Part shown: positions 15,144 through 21,676 of the stretch, piece after piece
How positions within the stretch are numbered: the stretch's first letter is position 1
Layout: each line of letters opens with the position of its first letter
Assembly (NCBI RefSeq): GCF_007990775.1
Contig: NZ_BJXB01000010.1
Span: 132,539-196,538 of the forward strand
Reading direction: 5' to 3'
DNA: 64,000 nucleotides
Source of the DNA: Deinococcus cellulosilyticus NBRC 106333 = KACC 11606
GTDB lineage: Bacteria; Deinococcota; Deinococci; Deinococcales; Deinococcaceae
The notes under the pieces: model-generated
The model's input: only the letters and a program-made list of their open reading frames with translations
Database searches by the model: none
Told to the model about the DNA's origin: nothing
Made by a program: the position numbers and the translations under genes

Positions 15144-16454
15144 ATGAGGATCACCATCAGCGCCAAGTTGAAACTGAACCACACTGCAGCGCAAAAAGCT
15201 GCATTGGACAGGATCACCCTGGCCTACCGTGATGCTCTGAATTACGCCTCCAACAAAGCCTTTGAACTCGACAAAACTTCTTCTGCACCCAGGCTCCACA
15301 AGGCGGTCTATGCTGATTTGCGGGCACAGTTTGGCCTCGGAGCCCAGCTCGCCTGCACTGTAGAACGTCAGGTCGCAGCAACCTACAAAGGCCAGTGGAC
15401 CAAATTGAAACAGAACCTCAAAGCCCGAGAACTGGGTCGGACCAAACGCCGTTACAAAGGCCTAGAGGCTGCCCCCAGATTTGTTGCTCGTACCCTGGAG
15501 TACCAGCATGGCCGCGATTACTCCTGGAAAAAAGGTGGCAAAGTCAGTGTTGGCACCCTTGAGGGACGCATGGTTCTGGAGTACGAAGGGTACCAGAAGC
15601 ATCTGGATCTGATTCGACAGGGTTGCGAAACCGGAGCGGCCAAGCTTTACTACCAGAAGTCGAAGAAGCAGTATTACCTGATTGTGGCTTTGAATGTTGA
15701 ACTTTCTGACCCTCACCCGACGCAACATTCCAACATTGTGGGTGTGGATGTGGGCCAGAGGTACCACTTTGTGGCCACCGATAAGGACGGAAAATCCCTG
15801 TTCGAGAAAGGAAAGGCGGTTCGTCAGAAGAAGGAGCACTTTGCTCGCATCAAGAAATCCCTCCAGCGTAAAGGCACCCGTTCTGCAACCCGAAGGTTGG
15901 TTGCTCTGAGTGGACGGGAAAGACGGTTGATCGCTGACCGAAATCACACCCTTGCGAAGAGGCTGATCACCCGTTTCCCTCGCTCGATTTTTGGACTGGA
16001 GGACTTGACCAAAATCCGTGAACGCACCGAGAGACGCAGCAACCCCAAAGCCAGTCCGAAGACCAAACGGGCCAAGCGTCACCAGAGCCAGTGGTCGTTT
16101 GCGGAACTTCAGAGCAAACTGGCGTACAAAGCTCCCCTGTTTGGCTCTCTTGCGGTGCGGGTGGATGCCCATTACACGTCTCAAGCCTGCCCGAAGTGCG
16201 GTCATGTGTCCAGAGGGAACAGGCCGAAGGCTGGGTTGGAGTTTTTGTGTGAGGCATGTGGTCATCGGGGTCACGCAGATCGGGTGGCGAGTGTGAACAT
16301 TGCTTTGAGAACGATGCTTGTCCGGCAGGACTGGATGAGTACGGGTGCTTTGTCAATGCGCCCTGATGTGTCGGATGGTGAAGTCAAAGCTGCTCGCCTG
16401 AAAAGGTATGCAGAGTTGCGATGGAATCCAGACGCAAGCCCATCACTAATGTGA
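15144..16454 (+). CDS. tnpB: RNA-guided endonuclease TnpB
   Basis: A 436-residue TnpB. The RuvC-like catalytic residues are visible: Asp in IVGVDVGQRYHF, Glu in FGLEDLTKIRERTERRSN, and the final Asp in HADRVASVNIALR. The zinc finger is complete, CPKCG...CEACG, between the last two RuvC motifs. The N-terminal region (NHTAAQKAALDRITLAYRDA) is the usual helical start. The protein looks intact and somewhat longer than the 408-residue ISDra2 TnpB. TnpB proteins cut DNA next to a short target motif using a right-end-derived RNA and help retain the element. TAGACT (15132-15137) lies 6 nt before the ATG, as in leaderless genes. Its last codons lie inside the right-end hairpin. Confidence 0.93.
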   Translation: MRITISAKLKLNHTAAQKAALDRITLAYRDALNYASNKAFELDKTSSAPRLHKAVYADLRAQFGLGAQLACTVERQVAATYKGQWTKLKQNLKARELGRTKRRYKGLEAAPRFVARTLEYQHGRDYSWKKGGKVSVGTLEGRMVLEYEGYQKHLDLIRQGCETGAAKLYYQKSKKQYYLIVALNVELSDPHPTQHSNIVGVDVGQRYHFVATDKDGKSLFEKGKAVRQKKEHFARIKKSLQRKGTRSATRRLVALSGRERRLIADRNHTLAKRLITRFPRSIFGLEDLTKIRERTERRSNPKASPKTKRAKRHQSQWSFAELQSKLAYKAPLFGSLAVRVDAHYTSQACPKCGHVSRGNRPKAGLEFLCEACGHRGHADRVASVNIALRTMLVRQDWMSTGALSMRPDVSDGEVKAARLKRYAELRWNPDASPSLM

Positions 16455-16482
16455 TGGGTCATTGACGATGAATCCGAAGGCC
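16300..16482 (+). ncRNA. Predicted omega (re)RNA of TnpB
   Basis: In ISDra2-type elements the guide RNA overlaps the 3' end of tnpB, runs through the right end and takes about 16 nt of flanking DNA as guide. Here the scaffold would include the CCCATCAC-taat-GTGATGGG hairpin and end at TTGAC (16466). The guide would be copied from GATGAATCCGAAGGCC (16467-16482). The 5' boundary is a guess from the family, and no transcript can be seen from sequence alone. Confidence 0.4.
16439..16466 (+). repeat. IS right-end hairpin and cleavage sequence
   Basis: CCCATCAC (16439-16446) pairs with GTGATGGG (16451-16458) over a TAAT loop; TCA and the terminal TTGAC follow. The tnpB stop codon (16452-16454) lies inside the hairpin. 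Confidence 0.8.
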
Positions 16483-16550
16483 ACACCTCCGGCCAGTCCT
16501 CCGAGTGTGCCTGATGTGATTTTTGCCAGAACCGCGTTTGGTGTGTGCAT
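16467..16550 (-). pseudogene. Membrane protein, N-terminal part, split by IS200/IS605
   Basis: The ATG at 16550 opens 28 codons (MHTPNAVLAKITSGTLGGLA then GGVAFGFI) up to the element's right end. The sequence looks like the start of a glycine-rich membrane helix. It continues in frame into the C-terminal part that ends at 14630 once the element is removed. Reading on into the element gives only a few codons before a stop (VNDPSHH then TAG). Confidence 0.75.
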
Positions 16551-16807
16551 GATGGTTTGATGTTAAAGCAATGAGTGTGACGAAATTGCAAAGAAATGCA
16601 CGATTCCAGTAAAAATTGCAAATTTATTACAAGATGGCGGCAAGTGGTGCGAGAAGATGCATTTGTACCCAGCACACCATGGTGCATCAAAGCCCATCCT
16701 CTTGCAGGACCGGATTGCAGCATACTGGGCAAAACCCGGAAAGATCCTGCATCGCATGACCATTCTTTCTGAAAACCCCTTTTGTCTTGCGGACACCGGG
16801 GTCAGCC

Positions 16808-18967
16808 TCAGTCGCAACCCGAATCCACCCAGCGGGCACGCCCCTGCCTTTTGGCCTCATACAGCAACAGGTCGGCTGTTTTCACCAGTTCCTCAGCAGA
16901 GGAGGCGCAGGTCGGAACCTGTGAGGTGACCCCAAGGCTGAGGGTCACAAAGGGTGAAACGTCCGAGCCCTCATGGGGAATCTGCAGGCCCTGCAACTCC
17001 TGCTGGATGCGCTCGGCCACCTGAATGACACCAGAAAGCCTGGTTTCAGGCAAAAGCACCACAAATTCCTCTCCTCCGAAGCGGGCCACCACGTCCCCCC
17101 TGCGGATCGAGGAGGCCATCACCTCTGCCACCTGCCTGAGGCAGGCGTCTCCCTGCAGGTGCCCATAGGTGTCGTTGTAGCGTTTGAAGTGGTCCACATC
17201 GCACAGGATCAGGCCGAGCGGTGCCCCTTTGCGCAGGTGCTGTGCCCACAGGCGGGCCAGGTGGTCCTTGAAAGCGGTGCGGTTGTAAATCCCGGTGAGG
17301 CCATCCAGAAATGCGGAGCGTTGCAGTTCCAGGTTGAGGGCTTCCAGTTCCCGGGTGCGGGAACGCACCAGCTCTTCCAGACGCTCAGCATTCTGCACCA
17401 GCCTCTGTTGCTGAAGGTGATGCTGCACAGCCCGGCTGAGGGTGTAGCACAGGGACTCTTCATCGAAGAACAGGTCGCTGGGCGGACGGTACACCAGATG
17501 TCCGAGCATCCTTTCTGGTTCAAAGAGGGGGGTGACCAGGGTGTGTGAAGCATTCAGGACCCCCTCCAGGCTGCTGGGCAGGATCTGGTGGCTGGGGAAA
17601 GGCTGTGTTTCTGCACCCTTGACCCCATCCGACAGCACCACCTGGGATTTCGTTTCATCTTCGAGGTCCCTCAGCACCAGCACGTGCGGTTTCAGGGACA
17701 GGTGCTGCAGGTGCTGCCTGATCTCGGTGTGAAGTTCCATGCTGCTGCCTGCCGAGAACATCACGGGCAGGTGCATGGCCCGGGTGACGTTGTGGATGCG
17801 CCGGGTGGAGTGCACCATCTGCAGGGCACTGTTCAGCGTGGTGAACGCCTGGTCTTTCAGGCGGCTGAACCCGGGCCATTGTGTTTCTTGCAGCTCCATT
17901 TCCACCCTAACGGACGCCTGCAAAAGCAAGCCCTGCCAGTGGTTGAACTCCTCATCCAGAAGTGGGCGTTCGAGCAGGAGGGACCGCCAGAACCCCAGAA
18001 AGTGCAAAGGGTTTTTTTGCTGCAGGGCTTCCAGCCAGTGGGCAGCCATGTGTTCCAGCAAGGTCAAATCTGGAGATTGAGGTGCAGGTTCGGCGGCTCC
18101 CGCAGGAGCGGGGCTTGCTCCACAGGATTCCCGCACCACCAGCCGGGTCGGCACCAACAGCTGCAAATCTACGGGCTGGTTTTGCAGGAGCTTCATCAGG
18201 GCTTCTGCAGCCTGCACACCCTGCTCGAAAAAGGGCTGCCGCACGGTGGTCAGTGCAGGCACCACATGCCTGAATTCCTCGCTGTCATCGAAGCCCACCA
18301 CTGCAATGTCCTCAGGCACCCGGATTCCCCGCTGGCTGAGCAGGGTGATGGCCCCGTGCGCCATTTCATCGTTGGCGCACACCACCACCTGAAAGTCCGG
18401 GCTGCTTTCTTTCAATGCGGCCTCCAGTGCCTGCTGGGCTCCGCTGGAGGAGAAGTTCCCGGTGAGCATCCAGGGTTCATGCACCGTGAGGCCCTTCTGC
18501 GTTACACACCTCCTGAACACCTCTTCCCGCACCTCAGAATCCTGGTTGCCAGGGATGCCCCGCATGAAAGCCAGGCGGGTGAACTTTCTTACTTCAATGA
18601 GGTGGTGGATGAGGCTTTCCATGCCGTGGATGTTGTCTGCCTCCACCGTCGGGTACGTTTCCACCCTGCGGCCAATGCACACTGTGGGAAGGGGTTGAAA
18701 GGTGTCCACAAAGCTATTGAGGTCTTGATCACTGGCGTAAATCCCCATTGACACCGAAAAGACAATCAGGCCGGCAAAATCTCCAGTGCGGGCCAGGCTG
18801 TAGATGTCGTTGGCCCTGCGGATTCCGGGGCTGGGATCGTGCAGGTTGCGACCAATCAACACGGTGGACCCCATGTTGTGCTGGTCCAGCACATGGCGGA
18901 TGCCGGTGAGGACGGTGCTCTGGTAAGGATGAAAATGGTCGATCAACACCGCGATCTTCTGGAACAT
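16808..18967 (-). CDS. LacI-type ligand-binding domain with GGDEF diguanylate cyclase
   Basis: A 719-residue signalling protein. Residues 1-280 resemble the sugar-binding domain of LacI/GalR regulators and periplasmic binding proteins (KIAVLIDHFHPYQSTVLTGI, ALTTVRQPFFEQGVQAAEAL), but there is no helix-turn-helix and no signal peptide or membrane segment. A helical middle part (about 300-530) follows, then a coiled coil and a GGDEF domain (about 550-715). The active site is intact (ARFGGEEFVVLL) and the allosteric RxxD site (RRGD) sits five residues before it. The protein probably makes c-di-GMP under control of a cytoplasmic small molecule, perhaps a sugar. The start at 18967 follows AGAGGTG; a longer frame to 19102 lacks one and starts upstream of the binding fold. 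Confidence 0.87.
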   Translation of the reverse strand: MFQKIAVLIDHFHPYQSTVLTGIRHVLDQHNMGSTVLIGRNLHDPSPGIRRANDIYSLARTGDFAGLIVFSVSMGIYASDQDLNSFVDTFQPLPTVCIGRRVETYPTVEADNIHGMESLIHHLIEVRKFTRLAFMRGIPGNQDSEVREEVFRRCVTQKGLTVHEPWMLTGNFSSSGAQQALEAALKESSPDFQVVVCANDEMAHGAITLLSQRGIRVPEDIAVVGFDDSEEFRHVVPALTTVRQPFFEQGVQAAEALMKLLQNQPVDLQLLVPTRLVVRESCGASPAPAGAAEPAPQSPDLTLLEHMAAHWLEALQQKNPLHFLGFWRSLLLERPLLDEEFNHWQGLLLQASVRVEMELQETQWPGFSRLKDQAFTTLNSALQMVHSTRRIHNVTRAMHLPVMFSAGSSMELHTEIRQHLQHLSLKPHVLVLRDLEDETKSQVVLSDGVKGAETQPFPSHQILPSSLEGVLNASHTLVTPLFEPERMLGHLVYRPPSDLFFDEESLCYTLSRAVQHHLQQQRLVQNAERLEELVRSRTRELEALNLELQRSAFLDGLTGIYNRTAFKDHLARLWAQHLRKGAPLGLILCDVDHFKRYNDTYGHLQGDACLRQVAEVMASSIRRGDVVARFGGEEFVVLLPETRLSGVIQVAERIQQELQGLQIPHEGSDVSPFVTLSLGVTSQVPTCASSAEELVKTADLLLYEAKRQGRARWVDSGCD

Positions 18968-19484
18968 GGGGCACCTCTGGGTTTGGATGGCCTGGAATCC
19001 CTTGCAGTTTACCCTGTGGCCTCTTACACCCCTGTCAACAAACCACACCTGATTGCGGAGAAACAGCATCACAGAGAGAAGTGCTGAAGGGTCCTCAGGC
19101 ATGTGCTGCCACCTTCAAACTCGCCAGCACACTGTCCCCCATGTGAGGGTGGCAAACGGATTGTTCTGCTGTTCTGCTGAAAGCAGCAGGGGAGGCGTGT
19201 GCCAGTCGGGAGCGTGCATGTGACCTTGTTGCGGACGGAAGGTGACATGCAAAGGATTTTGTTCTCCACTTTCTGAGAAGGGGACTGCTGTCCTGCAAGT
19301 CAAGGAGGGACTTTCTGGCAGGCACTGCCCTGGACTGCGCTTTCTTCTGCACTGTGCTGGTGGTGCTTCAGGATGATCCTCCTGACATGATGGGACGTTT
19401 GACTTCCAGCGCAGTGAAGTCCACTCGGGACATTTTTCACAAGGGTGAGGGGTACCATGAAATCAGAAAGAAAGAAGGTACGAC
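18968..19484. other. Divergent intergenic region with no gene seen
   Basis: About 520 nt between the GGDEF gene and DoxX copy 2. The last 93 nt are the conserved DoxX leader. In the rest I see only short shadow frames without ribosome binding sites and a small imperfect CTGCTG/CAGCAG repeat near 19165-19185. It should hold the promoter of the minus-strand GGDEF gene. Confidence 0.5.
19392..19484 (+). promoter_or_regulatory. Conserved upstream block of DoxX cassette 2
   Basis: This block matches 6380-6474 apart from a few substitutions and a 2-nt deletion just before the start codon. Because two unlinked copies keep this leader while nearby DNA differs, it probably carries the promoter and any operator for both genes. 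Confidence 0.5.
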
Positions 19485-20078
19485 ATGAGCACCACACAAG
19501 ACCTCCGTACACAAATCCCCGAACCCACCCTCACCCGCGTCCTCTTCGCAGACACCCGTCTCGCACCCCTCTGGACGATCCTCAGAATCTGGCTGGGCTG
19601 GCAGTGGCTGCACGCCGGATGGGGCAAAGTCACCAACCCCGCAGGGGTGTGGGTCGGAGACAAAGCCGGGGTGGCCATCGAAGGCTTCCTGAAAGGCTCA
19701 CTGGCCAAAACCCAGGGGGACCACCCCGATGTGTCAGGCTGGTATGCCAGTTTCATCACCCACTTCGCGCTTCCAAATGCAGAACTGCTCTCTTACATGG
19801 TGGCGTTTGGTGAAGTGCTGATCGGGATTGCGCTGATCCTGGGGATCTTCAGTGGGATTGCAGCCTTCTTCGGCGGACTGATGAATGCAAACTTCCTGTT
19901 CGCGGGAACGGTGTCCTCGAACCCGATCATGCTGATTGCAGCGTTTGCGATCGTGCTGGGGTGGAGGGTGGCTGGGCATTACGGACTGGACCGTGTGGTG
20001 CTCCCTTACCTCGGTGTTCCCGGAGCGCCCGGTAAACTCTTCAGAAAAGTCACTCCTCAGGCGAAACCCGCCCTGTAA
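19485..20078 (+). CDS. DoxX-like membrane protein, copy 2
   Basis: A 197-residue protein, the same length as copy 1 (6475-7068), with almost all differences conservative (for example YEWLHAGWGKV against WQWLHAGWGKV, and the tail PQAKPAL identical). About four membrane segments, as in copy 1. AAGAAGG lies upstream of the ATG. In this copy the upstream ATG of the leader (19457) reads out of frame, so the MSTTQ start is secure. The two copies may be dosage duplicates or have diverged in partner. The quinone-linked redox role of some DoxX proteins is the nearest family hint, but nothing here proves it. Confidence 0.82.
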   Translation: MSTTQDLRTQIPEPTLTRVLFADTRLAPLWTILRIWLGWQWLHAGWGKVTNPAGVWVGDKAGVAIEGFLKGSLAKTQGDHPDVSGWYASFITHFALPNAELLSYMVAFGEVLIGIALILGIFSGIAAFFGGLMNANFLFAGTVSSNPIMLIAAFAIVLGWRVAGHYGLDRVVLPYLGVPGAPGKLFRKVTPQAKPAL

Positions 20079-20095
20079 CCCTCCTTTCTGGAAAA

Positions 20096-20124
20096 CCCGC
20101 ACAAAGTGCGGGTTTTTCTTTGTT
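20096..20124 (+). terminator. Rho-independent terminator of DoxX copy 2
   Basis: CCCGCAC-aaa-GTGCGGG (20096-20112) is followed by TTTTTCTTTG. The stem is the same as after copy 1 and only the loop differs. Confidence 0.88.
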
Positions 20125-20226
20125 TGCTGCTGGATGTTGCAAACCCGGTTTTCCTCACAATGCAAGGGCAAAGATTTTTTGAGAATGGGCTGGGCATCAA
20201 CATTCGCATTTGAAAGGACAACCCAC

Positions 20227-21201
20227 ATGCAATACCTTCGACTGGGAAAAAGTGGTCTGAATGTTTCTCGCATCTGCCTGGGCACCATGACCTACGGGGA
20301 CCCGGGATGGCGGGACTGGGTGCTGCCTGAGGAGCAGAGCCGCCCGTTCATTCAAAAAGCCCTGGAAGCGGGCATCAACTTTTTTGACACGGCAGACATG
20401 TATTCACTGGGCAGAAGCGAAGAGGTCGTCGGACGTGCCCTGAAGGACTTTGCCCGACGGGAAGACGTGGTGATCGCCACCAAAGTCTACTGGCCGATGG
20501 GGGAGGGTGTGAACAACCGGGGCCTCTCCAGAAAGCACATCATGGACGCCGTGCACGCGAGCCTCAAAAGGCTGGGCACCGACCACATCGACCTCTACCA
20601 GATTCACCGTTATGATGCAAACACCCCCCTCGAAGAAACCCTGGAGGCCCTGCACGACCTGGTGAAACTGGGCATGGTGCGTTACATCGGGGCTTCGAGC
20701 ATGTTCGCATATCAGTTTGCCAGGAGCCTCTACCTTGCCGACCTGAAAAGCTGGACGCGTTTCGTGAGCATGCAAAACCACTACAACCTGGTGTACCGGG
20801 AAGAAGAGCGGGAAATGATCCCTCTGTGCATTGAAGAAGGGGTGGGGGTGATCCCCTGGAGCCCCCTTGCAAGGGGTTTCCTCACCGGGAACCGCAAAGG
20901 GGGAGAGGCACAGACCACCCGTGCAAAAAGCGATGGCTTCAGCCACAGCCTGTACGGCAGCGAAACCGACCACCAGATTGCAGACCGGGTGGCCGAAGTT
21001 GCAGGGCAACACGGAGTGTCTTCTTCACAGGTTGCCATTGCCTGGATGCTCTCGAAACCCGGCATCACCGCGCCCATCATTGGAGCGAGCAAACTGCCGC
21101 ATCTGGAGCAGGCGATAGCTGCACTGGATGTGAAACTTTCAGAAGAGGACGTGCGTCATCTGGAGGAACCTTACTGTCCTCGCAGTGTGGCTGGCATCTG
21201 A
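20227..21201 (+). CDS. Aldo/keto reductase
   Basis: A 324-residue NADPH-dependent oxidoreductase of the aldo/keto reductase (TIM-barrel) family, near the YajO/Kv-beta-like group. The tetrad is visible: Asp and Tyr in NFFDTADMYSLGRSE, Lys in DVVIATKVYW, His in IDLYQIHRYD. The NADPH-binding end shows PIIGASKLPHLEQAIAAL. The start MQYLRLGKSGLNVSRICLGTM is typical. AAAGGA precedes the ATG at 20227; a longer frame reaching back to 19936 overlaps DoxX copy 2 and is a shadow. It is probably a single-gene unit with its own terminator. The carbonyl substrate cannot be told. Confidence 0.92.
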   Translation: MQYLRLGKSGLNVSRICLGTMTYGDPGWRDWVLPEEQSRPFIQKALEAGINFFDTADMYSLGRSEEVVGRALKDFARREDVVIATKVYWPMGEGVNNRGLSRKHIMDAVHASLKRLGTDHIDLYQIHRYDANTPLEETLEALHDLVKLGMVRYIGASSMFAYQFARSLYLADLKSWTRFVSMQNHYNLVYREEEREMIPLCIEEGVGVIPWSPLARGFLTGNRKGGEAQTTRAKSDGFSHSLYGSETDHQIADRVAEVAGQHGVSSSQVAIAWMLSKPGITAPIIGASKLPHLEQAIAALDVKLSEEDVRHLEEPYCPRSVAGI

Positions 21202-21224
21202 CCCTCTGACCGTTCTGGATCTGG

Positions 21225-21255
21225 GAAGCCTCATGTGAGGCTTCTTTTGCTTTTT
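21225..21255 (+). terminator. Rho-independent terminator after the aldo/keto reductase
   Basis: GAAGCCTCA (21225-21233) pairs with TGAGGCTTC (21236-21244) and is followed by TTTTGCTTTTT. Confidence 0.88.
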
Positions 21256-21424
21256 CACAGAGCCTCAAGGGTGCTCCTTTGGGGGATGGGCATGGTTTTC
21301 TTCCTCGGACACATCCTCAACTGCAGACATCCATTTGGAGGGAACAGGCCTGAATTTGTATGCGCTTACATTCTGTCGTCTGTGGTTGATTGTGTGTTCT
21401 TACAGCTTCTGACAGGGTGTTCAG

Positions 21425-21444
21425 ACAAATTGTGACCAATTTGT
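21425..21444. promoter_or_regulatory. Perfect palindrome upstream of the giant lipoprotein gene
   Basis: ACAAATTG and CAATTTGT flank TGAC, a perfect 8-bp inverted repeat of the size and spacing of a dimeric regulator's site. It lies 24 nt before a possible -35 in the otherwise featureless 21256-21676 stretch. Confidence 0.4.
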
Positions 21445-21467
21445 CCTCAATCACTTAACGCTGAAGC

Positions 21468-21497
21468 TTGCCTGAGAGACTGAGAATGGTGTGTAAT
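21468..21497 (+). promoter_or_regulatory. Possible promoter of the giant lipoprotein gene
   Basis: TTGCCT (21468-21473) and TGTAAT (21492-21497) are separated by 18 nt. A leader of roughly 170 nt would follow before the ATG at 21677. Confidence 0.3.
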
Positions 21498-21676
21498 GAC
21501 AAGGATACATGTAACGAAACTTAGCGCAGCCTGAAGCTGCCTTCAGAAGCCACGACACCTGATCAGGAGGTACAGTCTGCCTGTGACTTTTCCTGCCCAC
21601 AGTCCAAGCTCCATTTGCTGACCCCCTGAAGCGCTTTTGCCTGGCCCCGGTAAAGCGCCTCCCCCAAAGGAACCGC

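Larger units (their letters stand above)
15029..16466 (+). mobile_element. IS200/IS605-family element, tnpB only (ISDra2-like)
   Basis: About 1,438 bp. The left end holds a long hairpin (15037-15076). The right end holds a second hairpin (16439-16458) and ends with TTGAC (16462-16466), which, as I recall, is the right cleavage sequence of ISDra2. The left boundary is set after TTCAT (15024-15028) because removing 15029-16466 rejoins a disrupted gene in frame. There is no target duplication, as expected for this family. Only tnpB is present; the Y1 transposase tnpA is missing, so movement would need a TnpA supplied elsewhere. The boundaries could be off by a few bases. Confidence 0.85.

Noticed and set aside
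19936..20226. Upstream extension of the aldo/keto reductase from 19936
   Set aside because: It overlaps DoxX copy 2 and its terminator, and adds residues foreign to the family; ATG 20227 has AAAGGA and the usual start.
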